From contig JBPOEY010000001.1 of NCBI GenBank assembly GCA_051251645.1, positions 186,001-250,000 of the forward strand: a stretch of 64,000 nt of DNA, read 5' to 3'. This document shows, one piece after another, positions 1 to 8,571 of the stretch; within the stretch, counting starts at the first letter, position 1, and each line of letters begins with the position of its first letter. The notes beneath the pieces are model-generated. The model was not told where the DNA came from, searched no databases, and saw only the letters and a list, made by a program, of their open reading frames with translations. The translations under genes and the position numbers were made by a program. This DNA is from Litorimonas sp051251645 (GTDB lineage Bacteria; Pseudomonadota; Alphaproteobacteria; Caulobacterales; Maricaulaceae).

Positions 1-84
1 GATAAGAGCCACCGCGCTGACGCATTTGCCAAATTTCTCGCCGATCAGTTTCCTCACGGTCCGAGCGATGACGGCGACAGCTAA
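1..84 (+). CDS. rdgB: RdgB/HAM1 family dITP/XTP pyrophosphatase, C-terminal end only
   Basis: The window opens inside a reading frame that ends with TAA at 82-84. The 27 visible residues contain DKSHRADAFAKFLAD, which matches the SHRxxAFxKL tail typical of RdgB non-canonical purine NTP pyrophosphatases; this family removes dITP, dUTP-like and XTP precursors from the nucleotide pool. The stop overlaps the hemW start by 17 bases, and rdgB-hemW is a common alphaproteobacterial gene pair, which supports the call. The catalytic part lies outside the window, so the assignment rests on the tail and the context. Confidence 0.7.
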   Translation, partial: DKSHRADAFAKFLADQFPHGPSDDGDS

Positions 85-1216
85 AAGCGACCCGCTCGCC
101 GTCTATTTGCATTGGCCCTATTGCGCGGCGATCTGCCCTTATTGCGATTTCAATGTTCATTTGGACAAACGCGCCGATGAAGGCGAGCAGCTGGTCGCGG
201 CGATGGTGGCGGATCTGGCTCACTGGCGGGACTGGACGGGGGCGCGGCAGGTGGGCTCAATCCATTTCGGTGGCGGCACGCCGTCGCTGCTCAATGGACC
301 GCAATTAAAGACACTGACCGATGCCGTCAGGGCGCTTTGGAAGACTGAGGGCGCGGAAATTGCGCTGGAAGCCAATCCCAATGATGTCACGCCCGCGCGC
401 ATCGACGCGTGGCGCGCAGCGGGACTCACCCGGCTGTCTCTCGGGGTGCAAAGCTTCGATGATGCCGTTCTATCGCGGTTGGGGCGGGATCATGACGGGG
501 CGTCTGCCCAGCGTGCGCTCACGCGGGCCGTGGATAATTTCGTCTCCGTCTCAGCGGACCTCATTTTCGGAGTCGCGGGTGAGCGGTCGGGGCGTCTCGA
601 CAAGGATTTGGATATATTGCTCGATGTGGGTGTGGCGCATATTTCGACCTACCAGCTCACGATTGAGCCCGGCACGGCCTTTGCGCGGTCTGAGGCGCGC
701 GGAAACCAGAGGGCCGTCGGCGAAGACCAGAGCGCGGATGACTTTGAGCGGATCAGCGCGCGCCTGCGGGCTGCAGGCTACCGTCACTATGAAGTGTCGA
801 ACTTCGCAAAGCCCGGCGCTGAGTCGCGCCATAATCTCGCTTACTGGCGCGGACAAGATTATGTCGGGGTTGGTCCCGGCGCACATGGGCGTTTGTGGAC
901 GGATGCGGGTCGGATTGCGACGGAAACGGCGCTGCGGCCGGCGGACTATATTGCTGCTGTCGCGGCGGATGGCACCGCGATCACAGATCGCGACAGGCTG
1001 AGCGCTGACGCGGCGGCAGAAGAATATGTCATGATGGGCTTGCGGATCGAAGACGGGCTGTCGCTTTCGCGGCTGGCGGATATGCGCGGGACGACGCTCA
1101 CGATTGAGCCCGCACTCCTTGAGGACGATCTGTTGTCGTTGACCGGGGACCGGCTCAGGGCCACGCTCCGGGGTCGTATGGTGCTCGATGCGTTAACACG
1201 CACGCTGCTGCTCTAA
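68..1216 (+). CDS. hemW: Radical SAM haem chaperone HemW
   Basis: A 382-residue protein of the HemW family (formerly called oxygen-independent coproporphyrinogen oxidase-like), a radical SAM protein that binds haem and delivers it to membrane proteins. The CxxxCxxC cluster motif is at residues 19-26 (YCAAICPYC), followed by a GGGTPS glycine motif near residue 70. The three-cysteine motif without the extra HemN cysteine fits HemW rather than true HemN. ATG 68 was chosen because the upstream extension in this frame lies in rdgB and the family begins a few residues before the VYLHWPYC segment. Translation is probably coupled to rdgB. A hairpin terminator follows the stop. Confidence 0.9.
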   Translation: MTATAKSDPLAVYLHWPYCAAICPYCDFNVHLDKRADEGEQLVAAMVADLAHWRDWTGARQVGSIHFGGGTPSLLNGPQLKTLTDAVRALWKTEGAEIALEANPNDVTPARIDAWRAAGLTRLSLGVQSFDDAVLSRLGRDHDGASAQRALTRAVDNFVSVSADLIFGVAGERSGRLDKDLDILLDVGVAHISTYQLTIEPGTAFARSEARGNQRAVGEDQSADDFERISARLRAAGYRHYEVSNFAKPGAESRHNLAYWRGQDYVGVGPGAHGRLWTDAGRIATETALRPADYIAAVAADGTAITDRDRLSADAAAEEYVMMGLRIEDGLSLSRLADMRGTTLTIEPALLEDDLLSLTGDRLRATLRGRMVLDALTRTLLL

Positions 1217-1221
1217 CAAAA

Positions 1222-1249
1222 AAACCCGGGACGAGCCCGGGTTTGATTT
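1222..1249. terminator. Bidirectional hairpin terminator between hemW and sciP
   Basis: A 9-bp perfect inverted repeat (AAACCCGGG at 1222-1230, CCCGGGTTT at 1236-1244) with a 5-base loop. It is preceded by an A-run and followed by a T-rich stretch, so it can act in both directions between the two convergent genes. Confidence 0.8.
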
Positions 1250-1267
1250 AGATTGTCTTGGTAGAGA

Positions 1268-1540
1268 CTAGCGATATTGCTGAATTCGCGTGGTGCGCAG
1301 TCCGCTAATGCCGTAGCTCTCAATTGAACGCTGCCAGCTCATAAACTCTTCTGATGAGAGACTATAACGGTCTAACGCGCCGTCGAGCGTCAGCAGTCCA
1401 CCGCGCACGGCAGCCACAACTTCGGCTTTGCGGCGGATAACCCAACGCACTGTATCGGGTTTAGGAAGATCAGCTAATGTCAGAGGCGTGCCTTCCGGAC
1501 CGATCACGACATGTTCACGTTTTTTCATGCGCTCGCTCAT
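1268..1540 (-). CDS. sciP: CtrA inhibitor SciP (DUF1153)
   Basis: A 90-residue protein that carries the SciP signature: PEGTPLTLADLP, then RWVIRRKAEVVAAVRGGLL, then an EEFMSWQR helix and the RTTRIQQYR end. In Caulobacter crescentus SciP is a small helix-turn-helix protein that binds CtrA and blocks its transcription of target promoters early in the cell cycle. ATG 1540 was chosen over an upstream in-frame start because it gives the usual length of about 90 residues and has a purine-rich ribosome site (GAAAGG) just upstream. A perfect CtrA box lies about 87 bp upstream, consistent with CtrA control of its own inhibitor. The gene converges with hemW. Confidence 0.93.
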   Translation of the reverse strand: MSERMKKREHVVIGPEGTPLTLADLPKPDTVRWVIRRKAEVVAAVRGGLLTLDGALDRYSLSSEEFMSWQRSIESYGISGLRTTRIQQYR

Positions 1541-1626
1541 TGGCTGCGCCTTTCTTCTCAATAGCTGGGTACCTTCCACCAAAGACCCCGCGTGTTTTTG
1601 TTGATATTTGCGATACAGACTGGGTC

Positions 1627-1641
1627 TTAAAGACCTCTTAA
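1627..1641. promoter_or_regulatory. CtrA binding box upstream of sciP
   Basis: The sequence TTAA-AGACCTC-TTAA is an exact TTAA-N7-TTAA match, the consensus of the cell-cycle regulator CtrA. It lies 87-101 bp upstream of the sciP start, a spacing that allows it to overlap a -35 region with a short leader. In Caulobacter sciP is itself a CtrA target. The divergent gene mnmA starts about 190 bp on the other side and is a less likely target. Confidence 0.7.
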
Positions 1642-1831
1642 GCGGGTCGTAATTTCATCAATGTTTTCAGTTGTTTACCTTTATTAATGGACAATAATCA
1701 AGGTTAACAACCCGGCAACACTCTGTGGATTGTTTCGGTAGCGGTTTGATTCCGTTGACAAAAATCTTGGGGTGCCCGGCCTGACTCAGACCGTCGACTT
1801 GGTCCGCTTGGCTTCCTATATGCCGCACACC

Positions 1832-2986
1832 ATGACTCAGACGGCCCCTGAACATACGCTGAATTCTCTTGGATTCGCCAAACCGGAAGGTGAAACGCGC
1901 GTTGTCGTGGCGATGAGCGGCGGCGTGGATAGCTCTGTCTGCGCGGCTTTGCTAGCCCGCCAAGGCTATGATGTGGTCGGTGTAACCTTGCAGCTTTATG
2001 ATCACGGCGCAGCGGTGAAGTCCGCGAAGTCGTGCTGCGCGGGACAAGATATTTACGATGCGCGCCGCGTATCCGAGATGATCGGCTTCCCACACTATGT
2101 GCTGGATTACGAAACCAATTTCCGTGAATCTGTCATCGAGGATTTCGCTGACACTTATCTGAAAGGCTCGACGCCCATTCCCTGCGTGCGATGTAATCAG
2201 ACTGTGAAGTTTCGCGACTTGTTGGAGGTGGCTAAAGATTTGGGCGCGGATTGCATGGCGACAGGTCATTATATTCAACGCATCGAAGGACCGGATGGGC
2301 CAGAGCTTCACCGCGCCTTTGATGGCGGCAAAGATCAGAGCTACTTCCTCTTTGCGACGACGCATGCGCAGCTTGATTTTCTGCGTTTCCCGTTGGGTCA
2401 TTTGGACAAGAATGAAACACGGCGGCTCGCGACTGAAATGGGCCTGAACGTGGCGTCCAAGCCGGATAGCCAAGATATCTGCTTTGTGCCGGAAGGGCGT
2501 TATACGGATGTGATCGAAAAGATCCGTCCCCATGCGGCGCAGCCGGGCGACATTGTTGATCAATCGGGCACAGTGCTCGGCCGCCACCGCGGTGTGATGT
2601 ATTATACAGTCGGGCAGAGGCGGGGATTGGGCTTGGGCGAAAACACAGGCACGGACCCGCTGTTCGTTGTCAGTCTGGATGCCGATAAAGGCCAAGTCAT
2701 TGTGGGACCGCGTGAGGCTTTGCTGCGGGACACGATTTTCTTGAATGATGTCAATTGGATCGGGCCCGACACAATTGAGGACGCGAATGGCACGGCAATC
2801 CGGGTCAAAGTTCGTTCAACCCGTCCGCCCGAAGCGGCCACTTTGCATATTATCGACGGTCAAGTCAGTGTGAAACTGGCCAAAGCTGATACGGGTATCT
2901 CACCCGGTCAAGCCTGCGCGTTCTACGCCGATCGCGATGACGCACAGCGTACGCTCGGCGGTGGCTGGATCACGCATACGGCCTAA
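1832..2986 (+). CDS. mnmA: tRNA 2-thiouridylase MnmA
   Basis: A 384-residue tRNA-specific 2-thiouridylase, which activates and thiolates U34 of tRNA-Lys, -Glu and -Gln using persulfide sulfur. The PP-loop ATP site (AMSGGVDSS) is at about residues 27-35, the first catalytic cysteine is in PIPCVRCN and the second in SQDICFVPEG; GHYIQR and the C-terminal beta-barrel are also present. Two close ATGs (1820 and 1832) are possible and neither has a strong ribosome site; the shorter was chosen. The gene stands alone, 113 bp ahead of the dodecin gene. Confidence 0.93.
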   Translation: MTQTAPEHTLNSLGFAKPEGETRVVVAMSGGVDSSVCAALLARQGYDVVGVTLQLYDHGAAVKSAKSCCAGQDIYDARRVSEMIGFPHYVLDYETNFRESVIEDFADTYLKGSTPIPCVRCNQTVKFRDLLEVAKDLGADCMATGHYIQRIEGPDGPELHRAFDGGKDQSYFLFATTHAQLDFLRFPLGHLDKNETRRLATEMGLNVASKPDSQDICFVPEGRYTDVIEKIRPHAAQPGDIVDQSGTVLGRHRGVMYYTVGQRRGLGLGENTGTDPLFVVSLDADKGQVIVGPREALLRDTIFLNDVNWIGPDTIEDANGTAIRVKVRSTRPPEAATLHIIDGQVSVKLAKADTGISPGQACAFYADRDDAQRTLGGGWITHTA

Positions 2987-3099
2987 GGCGCAGAGCGTTT
3001 GGGCCATTGGTTCCCACGGTTTCACATTATTTTTTTGCAATCCGACATCTGCCTTAATCTGCGCTATAGTCGATCTTCAACTTAAGGAAAGGACTACCC

Positions 3100-3303
3100 A
3101 TGGCTGTAATGAAAACTGTCGAAATCATGGCGGAGAGCGATAAATCTTTTGAGGATGCGATCGAAGTTGCGGTGAAACGCACGAGCAAGACTGTGAAGAA
3201 TATCCGCTCGGCCTATGTCAATGAAATGACGACGTCGATCAAAGACAATAAAATCGACATGTATCGCGTGAATGTCAAAATCACGTTTGAAGTCGGCGAT
3301 TAA
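3100..3303 (+). CDS. Dodecin family flavin-binding protein
   Basis: A 67-residue protein that matches dodecin across its length: an N-terminal strand, a helix (DKSFEDAIEVAVKRTSKTVKN), then two strands that end in YRVNVKITFEV. Dodecins assemble into hollow 12-mers that store flavin and limit photoreduction damage. The ribosome site AAGGAAAGG sits just before ATG 3100. The gene lies in its own short transcription unit after mnmA. The helix and the terminal strand pattern make the family call secure; the ligand (FMN, riboflavin or lumichrome) cannot be read from the sequence. Confidence 0.9.
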   Translation: MAVMKTVEIMAESDKSFEDAIEVAVKRTSKTVKNIRSAYVNEMTTSIKDNKIDMYRVNVKITFEVGD

Positions 3304-3318
3304 TTCCGACGGACTGCC

Positions 3319-3567
3319 TTAAATCGCACCGAACCCGTCATCCCATAAGCTGGGCTCACGGTGTTCGGGCGCATAGGCTGTATCCGCCTCGGCGGATCGG
3401 CCCCAAAGACCGATGCAGAGTAAAATAATCGCGCCAGGCCCAGCCCAAGGTGTGCTAGATGGAATAGCAATGATGAGGGCTGTCAAGCCTGCAAGTCCGA
3501 GAATAGCCATGCGACGGCGTCCGTGCACGCGGGATAATTTTATCGCGCTATCGGGCTGTTGTGACAT
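3319..3567 (-). CDS. Small two-helix membrane protein, unknown function
   Basis: An 82-residue protein that I do not recognise. It has a basic N-terminal segment (RVHGRRR) followed by a hydrophobic stretch at about residues 20-37, a Pro/Ser turn and a second hydrophobic stretch at about 42-56, then a polar acidic tail that ends GFGAI. This predicts a membrane hairpin with the basic end in the cytoplasm. ATG 3567 (MSQQPD) was chosen because the longer frame reads through the intergenic region shared with the divergent small gene at 3694. It converges with the dodecin gene. Confidence 0.55.
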   Translation of the reverse strand: MSQQPDSAIKLSRVHGRRRMAILGLAGLTALIIAIPSSTPWAGPGAIILLCIGLWGRSAEADTAYAPEHREPSLWDDGFGAI

Positions 3568-3693
3568 GGCATCCTTTGTTACACAGGGCTTATTCGCATT
3601 CTTGTCCTCAATGGTTAACAAATGATTGACGAAATGGGCCAAGACCCCACATGTGATATCCGTATTCACGTGCTAGATTGAGTAGATATCCCC

Positions 3694-3879
3694 ATGACTG
3701 ACCAGACTGCCATCCTTCTGAGTGTCCTTTTGACCGCCGTCGTTATCGCACTCTTCGTCTATAATCGCCGGGCGAAGCAACGTTTTGAAGCGGAACGGGC
3801 GGAACGACGTCGCAAACTAGATCAAATCAAAACTGACGCACGCCGCAAACAGCAAGCGGCCGAGACGGACAACACTTAA
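3694..3879 (+). CDS. Small single-pass membrane protein with charged coiled tail
   Basis: A 61-residue protein with one hydrophobic helix (about residues 7-23) followed by a highly charged helical tail rich in Arg, Lys, Glu and Gln. The layout is an N-out membrane anchor with a cytoplasmic amphipathic tail. I do not recognise the family. It is followed after 4 bases by the split small gene at 3884-4050, which has the same anchor-plus-charged-tail design; the two may form one operon. Confidence 0.55.
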   Translation: MTDQTAILLSVLLTAVVIALFVYNRRAKQRFEAERAERRRKLDQIKTDARRKQQAAETDNT

Positions 3880-3883
3880 GCCC

Positions 3884-4050
3884 ATGCTGGGTTGGCTTCT
3901 TCTTTTTCCCGTGGCGGCTCTGGGGCTAAAATTCTGGCACAGCCGTCGCACGGGAAAGAATTGCGTGATATAAAGCCGAAATCCATCCAGCGCCGCTTAG
4001 CGGAAAAAGACGCGGCCCAATCCGTCGGTGAGTCCCCGAATTCCGAATAA
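3884..4050 (+). CDS. Split small membrane protein, joined only by a -1 frameshift
   Basis: ATG 3884 opens a 29-codon frame with a hydrophobic helix (MLGWLLLFPVAALGLKFW) and a basic HSRRTGK end, then stops at 3971-3973. The -1 frame continues with ELRDIKPKSIQRRLAEKD and further residues to TAA 4048-4050, giving a sensible charged cytoplasmic tail and a total of about 55 residues. At the junction, 3952-3958 reads G GGA AAG, a classic X XXY YYZ slippery heptamer. The gene could be frameshifted in translation, be a broken gene, or contain a one-base assembly error. It follows the similarly built small protein at 3694-3879. Confidence 0.4.
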
Positions 4051-4089
4051 AATTCTTTAAAATCAACACGCCTCATTAGAAAGACTGCC

Positions 4090-5283
4090 ATGACACAATC
4101 CTCCGCCTCTGACCCCGTCGTCATCGTGGGTATCGCCCGCACGCCAATGGGGGCCTTCATGGGGAACCTGTCGACTGTCACAGCGCCTGAGCTCGGCGCT
4201 GCGGCGATCAAAGCGGCGATGACAGAGGCGGGTGTTGAGGCAGACGCGGTTGAGCAAGCCATTATGGGCTGTGTGTTGCCCGCCGGGCAGGGTCAAGCGC
4301 CCGCGCGCCAAGCGGCGATCGGCGCTGGGCTCCCGATCTCGACAGAAGCCACGACGGTCAATAAAATGTGTGGCTCTGGCATGCAGGCCGCGATCATGGC
4401 GCATGATGCGATCAAAGCGGGTAGCGTCGATATTGCTGTGGCGGGTGGCATGGAGTCCATGTCCAACGCGCCTTACCTCTTGCCCAAAGCGCGCGGCGGG
4501 ATGCGGATGGGCAATCAACAGGTGATTGACAGCATGATGCATGACGGGCTGACCGATGCTTATGCGGGCGGCGCGATGGGCGTGTTCGCGGACGAAATTG
4601 CGGGCGAATATCAATTCACGCGCGAGCAGCAGGACGCCTACGCGATTGAGTCCGTGCGCCGGGCCAAGGCCGCGCAAGCCAGCGGCGGCTTTGACCGCGA
4701 GCTAACGCCCGTCACCGTCAAGACCCGCAAGGGCGAAACCGTCGTCGACACCGACGAAGGTCCGGGCAATGCGATGCCGGAAAAAATTCCAAACCTACGT
4801 CCAGCCTTTTCAAAAGACGGCACAGTCACGGCGGCCAATGCCAGCTCGATTAATGACGGTGCCGCCGCGATGGTTCTAATGCGCCGCAGCCAAGCCGAAG
4901 CGGGCGGACATAAAGTGCTCGCTGAAATCGTCTCCCATGCCGCCCATGCGCATGAGCCGTCCAAATTCACCACCGCCCCTGTTCACGCCATGCGCAAAGC
5001 CATAGATAAAGCGGGCTGGGACGTCGCCGATGTCGACCTGTGGGAAATCAACGAAGCCTTCGCCGTCGTGCCCATGATTGCGATGCAGGAAATGGGTATC
5101 CCGCACGACAAAGTGAATGTGAACGGCGGCGGCTGTGTCTTGGGCCATCCCATTGGCGCCTCGGGTGCGCGCATCATGGCGACCCTAATCGGTGAAATGG
5201 AACGCCGCGACCTGAAGACTGGCATGGCGAGCTTGTGTATTGGTGGCGGCGAAGCGACGGCGGTGTGTCTTAAACGGGACTAG
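4090..5283 (+). CDS. Acetyl-CoA C-acetyltransferase (thiolase)
   Basis: A 397-residue thiolase of the AtoB/PhaA type, which condenses two acetyl-CoA to acetoacetyl-CoA or runs in reverse in degradation. The acylated nucleophile is Cys94 (NKMCGSG), the NEAFA motif is present, His353 lies in CVLGHPIGASG, and the second catalytic Cys383 is in SLCIGGGEA. The length is normal for the family. No phaB or acyl-CoA dehydrogenase partner is adjacent, so the direction of use cannot be told; a PhaJ-like MaoC hydratase occurs at 41.1 kb. It starts 39 bp after the split small gene. Confidence 0.9.
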   Translation: MTQSSASDPVVIVGIARTPMGAFMGNLSTVTAPELGAAAIKAAMTEAGVEADAVEQAIMGCVLPAGQGQAPARQAAIGAGLPISTEATTVNKMCGSGMQAAIMAHDAIKAGSVDIAVAGGMESMSNAPYLLPKARGGMRMGNQQVIDSMMHDGLTDAYAGGAMGVFADEIAGEYQFTREQQDAYAIESVRRAKAAQASGGFDRELTPVTVKTRKGETVVDTDEGPGNAMPEKIPNLRPAFSKDGTVTAANASSINDGAAAMVLMRRSQAEAGGHKVLAEIVSHAAHAHEPSKFTTAPVHAMRKAIDKAGWDVADVDLWEINEAFAVVPMIAMQEMGIPHDKVNVNGGGCVLGHPIGASGARIMATLIGEMERRDLKTGMASLCIGGGEATAVCLKRD

Positions 5284-5325
5284 AGCCCAAGAAAGAAATG
5301 GCTACCTTTGGGCGGGAGGGCGCAA

Positions 5326-5775
5326 ATGTTGAGAGTGCCTGAGATATATCGGAACAGATGGGGATATGCGCTCGCCGCTTTCCTCGGGGCACTGCCTCCC
5401 GGTCTTTTTATATTGCAGGGTATAAATTGGCCTATGCCGGGGCGTTTAATATCGCTTGCGACGATCTTTTTAGTGCCTCCGGTTGTGGCATGCCTCATCT
5501 GGCCTAAACGAAGACGAACTCGTTTGGGTATGGCCTGTCGAGGTTTGGCTGTTGTCGGCATGACGATTGTAAGCATCAGTGTCGTCGATTCGATGATGGT
5601 TATCCAGGCAAATGAGGCACTAGGGGGTAGTTATGGCGGGTTATCAGGCAAAATCGACGTCACTCTCGATCTCGTCTTAATGGCGTTGATCTTTGGATCA
5701 ATTATGACGCTTGGATTGCCTTGGGTTATTGGTGTCTTAGTCTCATTATTGTTTGCAGATCGCCAAGGTGTTTGA
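5326..5775 (+). CDS. Four-helix membrane protein, unknown function
   Basis: A 149-residue integral membrane protein that I do not recognise. Four hydrophobic segments are visible (about residues 13-30, 38-55, 67-86 and 112-140), separated by a basic KRRRTR loop and a Gly-rich loop. ATG 5326 was chosen over the upstream TTG because GGGAGGG lies at correct spacing before it. Base composition is somewhat more AT-rich than its neighbours, a possible sign of more recent arrival. Its end overlaps the start of the aminotransferase gene by 8 bases. Confidence 0.6.
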   Translation: MLRVPEIYRNRWGYALAAFLGALPPGLFILQGINWPMPGRLISLATIFLVPPVVACLIWPKRRRTRLGMACRGLAVVGMTIVSISVVDSMMVIQANEALGGSYGGLSGKIDVTLDLVLMALIFGSIMTLGLPWVIGVLVSLLFADRQGV

Positions 5776-6937
5776 TCTCCTAACCCTCCGCGCCGACACG
5801 CCCGCCTGCGAAAACATCACCCATCTTAATAATGCGGGCGCGTCATTGATGCCGCATCCGGTCTATGCCGCGATGACAAAGCATCTCGCGCTGGAACAAC
5901 TGATTGGGAGTTATGAGGCTCAGGACGCTGCCGCGCCCGCCATTGCCGATTTCTACGACGCTTTCGCCGACATGCTCAATTGCGACCCGCTTGAAATTGC
6001 GTTTATGGGAAGCGCGACGACCGCGTGGGACGCGGTTTTTTATGCCCTACCGCTCGCGCCGGGTGACCGGGTGTTGGTGCACCATTCGACCTATTCATCC
6101 AACTATTTGGCCTTGCTACAGCTGGCTAAGCGTAAGGGATTAGAGATCGATCTTGTCCCGAGCGATCCGCACGGACAGATTGACGTGGACGCCTTGCCCG
6201 GTCTTGTACGCGATACGACGAAGCTGATCCTGCTCACGCATTGCCCGTCACAATCCGGCTTGATCCAACCTGCGGAGGCGGTCGGGCGTTTTGCGAAGGC
6301 TCACGGCCTGCTCTATCTGCTCGATGCGTGCCAGTCTGTGGGACAAATGCCGCTCGATGTGGCCGCCATTGGCTGCGACGCGCTGACCGGGACGGGGCGG
6401 AAGTTTCTTCGCGGACCGCGCGGCACAGGCTTTCTTTATATGCGCCGTGATCTAGCCGAGCGGGTTGAGCCCGTCATGATTGATCTGCAAGGCGCAGAGT
6501 GGCTCGCGCATGATCGCTACCAATTGGCCGACGGCGCGCGGCGGTTCGAAACGTGGGAGCGCAATGTCGCCGGGCAAATCGCGCTCGGCCGCGCTGTGCG
6601 CTATGCGCTCGACATCGGACTAAGTAATATTGCTGCGCGTGTGCAGCCGATGGCTGAAGGGCTGCGTGACAGGCTCATGGCGCTACCGAACGTCACGGTG
6701 CATGATCCAGGACAGCACCGGTCCGCCATTGTCACCTTCACCAAAGCGAATATCGCGGTTTCGGACGCGAAACAGAGCCTCCGGGACCAGAAAATCAATG
6801 TGTCGGTTGTGCCGCGTCATTGGGCCTTATTGGATGCAGAAGACCGCAATCTGCCCGATCTGATCCGCGCCAGCCTACACGCCTTTAATAGCGACGATGA
6901 AATCGACCGCTTGGTGAGCGCCGTCTCTAGGCTTTAA
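5768..6937 (+). CDS. Class V aminotransferase / cysteine desulfurase-like PLP enzyme
   Basis: A 389-residue fold-type I PLP enzyme of the class V family. It has an N-terminal HLNNAGASLMP segment, an aspartate that contacts the pyridine nitrogen in LLDACQSVGQMPLDV, and a Schiff-base lysine in TGTGRKFLRGPRGTGFLY. That lysine context and the NNAG start resemble isopenicillin-N-epimerase-like and selenocysteine-lyase-like members rather than IscS or SufS; no sulfur-acceptor cysteine loop was seen. GTG 5768 gives the usual N-terminus and overlaps the upstream gene. The substrate is unknown. It converges with the SulP gene and overlaps its stop by 4 bases. Confidence 0.8.
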   Translation: MFDLLTLRADTPACENITHLNNAGASLMPHPVYAAMTKHLALEQLIGSYEAQDAAAPAIADFYDAFADMLNCDPLEIAFMGSATTAWDAVFYALPLAPGDRVLVHHSTYSSNYLALLQLAKRKGLEIDLVPSDPHGQIDVDALPGLVRDTTKLILLTHCPSQSGLIQPAEAVGRFAKAHGLLYLLDACQSVGQMPLDVAAIGCDALTGTGRKFLRGPRGTGFLYMRRDLAERVEPVMIDLQGAEWLAHDRYQLADGARRFETWERNVAGQIALGRAVRYALDIGLSNIAARVQPMAEGLRDRLMALPNVTVHDPGQHRSAIVTFTKANIAVSDAKQSLRDQKINVSVVPRHWALLDAEDRNLPDLIRASLHAFNSDDEIDRLVSAVSRL

Positions 6938-8571
6938 TGGCCACTGCCTAAGCGTCCCAGCCGCACATTATAGTCCACGGCCAATTCGTAATCGGGATCA
7001 TCGTCACTATCGACGATCAACTGCCCGGCTTTGTTAAGCAGCGTGTGACAATCGTGGGTCAGGTGGCGGAGCTGAAGTTGCTTGCCGGCCGCGACATATT
7101 TGGCCGCGATGGCTTCAATCGCTTGTAAGGCGGATTGATCGACGACACGTGAATTGGCGAAATCAACAATCACAGTGTTCGGATCTTCGGCGACGGTGAA
7201 AAGCTCTGAGAAACCTTCCGCCGAGCCAAAGAAGAGTGGGCCTTCTAATTTGTAGACCTTGGTGTCGCCTGTAACCGTTGTGTGGGCGTCGATGCGGCGG
7301 GATGCGTTCCACGCATAAGCCAGCGCGCTCACGATGACGCCGACGACGACGGCGACGGCCAGATCATGCCACACGGTGACAACCGTCACGAGCACGATCA
7401 CAGCGGCGTCCAGTTTGGGAACGCGGGTCATGATGGTCAGCGATTGCCACGCGAACGTGCCGATCACGACCATGAACATCACGCCGACGAGTGCGGCCAA
7501 GGGAATGACCTCGATCACCGGGCTGGCGAACAGGATGAAAGCGAGCAGGAAGAGCGACGCTGAAATCCCGGACATACGTGTGCGGCCCCCGGATTTCATA
7601 TTGATCATGCTTTGACCGATCATGGCGCAACCGCCCATACCGCCGAAGAATCCGGTCACCGTATTGGCGACGCCTTGGGCGACACATTCTTGGCTCGCGC
7701 CGCCGCGTTCTTCTTTGATTTCGCCAACAAGGTTAAGCGTCAACAAGCTCTCAATCAGGCCGATGGCTGCCAGAATGACCGCATAAGGCACAATAATTTC
7801 AAGCGTTTCCAGATTGATCGGGACCATCGGAATATGGAAGGTCGGCAGGCCGCCTTTGATCGAGGACATGTCACCGACATTGGGCACATCAATGCCAAAG
7901 CCGATGACGATCGCGGCGACAATGCCGATACCCGCAAGCGGCGCAGGGATAATTTTGGTGAGCTTCGGGGTCACCCAAATGAGGAACATGGTCAGAAAGA
8001 CGAGGGCCAACATCACGATAAGCTGCGGCGTTTCCATCCATGTGCCGTTGAGCATATTAAACGGGCCGGGGTGATCGGTCGCTGGGGCTGGGGATGTTTG
8101 GAACTGCGTGAGTTGTGCGAGGCCAATGACAATGGCGAGACCGTTGACAAAGCCGAGCATGACCGGGTGCGGAACCAAGCGGATAAACTTGCCCAAGCGG
8201 AAGACCCCCGCGAGGATTTGCAAAATACCCATCAGTACGACGGTCGCGAACAGATATTCGACCCCGTGAAGTGCGACGAGTCCGACCATGACAACGGCCA
8301 GAGCCCCCGTCGCGCCAGAGATCATACCGGGCCGTCCGCCGATCAATGCGGTGATCAGGCCAACAATAAAGGCGGCGTAGAGCCCAACCAGCGGGGCGAC
8401 GCCTGCGACGAGCGCAAAGGCAACAGCTTCAGGCACAAGGGCAAGGGCAACGGTCAAACCGGCCAAGAGCTCGGTTTTGATCCGTCCGGGCGTAAAGGTC
8501 AGAGGGCCGGATCGGCGACGTTGAGGAACAGAGATGCGGTCAGCTAAAGCCGACAAGGTCGAAGAAATCAT
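6934..8571 (-). CDS. SulP/SLC26 family anion transporter with STAS domain
   Basis: A 545-residue inner-membrane transporter. The N-terminal two-thirds carries the transmembrane sulfate-transporter domain with the conserved ALALVPEAVAFALVAGV first helix and GGMGGCAMIGQSMIN; the C-terminal part (about residues 430-530) is a cytoplasmic STAS domain with VIVDFANSRVVDQSAL. SulP proteins move sulfate, bicarbonate or dicarboxylates, often with sodium; the sequence alone does not decide which. No sulfate-assimilation or carbonic anhydrase gene is adjacent. ATG 8571 has no strong ribosome site, but no better start is seen. Confidence 0.88.
   Translation of the reverse strand: MISSTLSALADRISVPQRRRSGPLTFTPGRIKTELLAGLTVALALVPEAVAFALVAGVAPLVGLYAAFIVGLITALIGGRPGMISGATGALAVVMVGLVALHGVEYLFATVVLMGILQILAGVFRLGKFIRLVPHPVMLGFVNGLAIVIGLAQLTQFQTSPAPATDHPGPFNMLNGTWMETPQLIVMLALVFLTMFLIWVTPKLTKIIPAPLAGIGIVAAIVIGFGIDVPNVGDMSSIKGGLPTFHIPMVPINLETLEIIVPYAVILAAIGLIESLLTLNLVGEIKEERGGASQECVAQGVANTVTGFFGGMGGCAMIGQSMINMKSGGRTRMSGISASLFLLAFILFASPVIEVIPLAALVGVMFMVVIGTFAWQSLTIMTRVPKLDAAVIVLVTVVTVWHDLAVAVVVGVIVSALAYAWNASRRIDAHTTVTGDTKVYKLEGPLFFGSAEGFSELFTVAEDPNTVIVDFANSRVVDQSALQAIEAIAAKYVAAGKQLQLRHLTHDCHTLLNKAGQLIVDSDDDPDYELAVDYNVRLGRLGSGH

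Noticed and set aside
3876..4076. A 66-codon minus-strand frame with a CDGC motif over the split small gene
   Set aside because: No ribosome site, and the plus-strand anchor-plus-tail reading gives a more natural protein that continues the pattern of the upstream gene.
7612..8547. A 311-codon plus-strand frame opposite the SulP transporter
   Set aside because: Composition is very polar (His, Asp, Gln, Arg) as expected of the antisense of a membrane protein, with no family resemblance.
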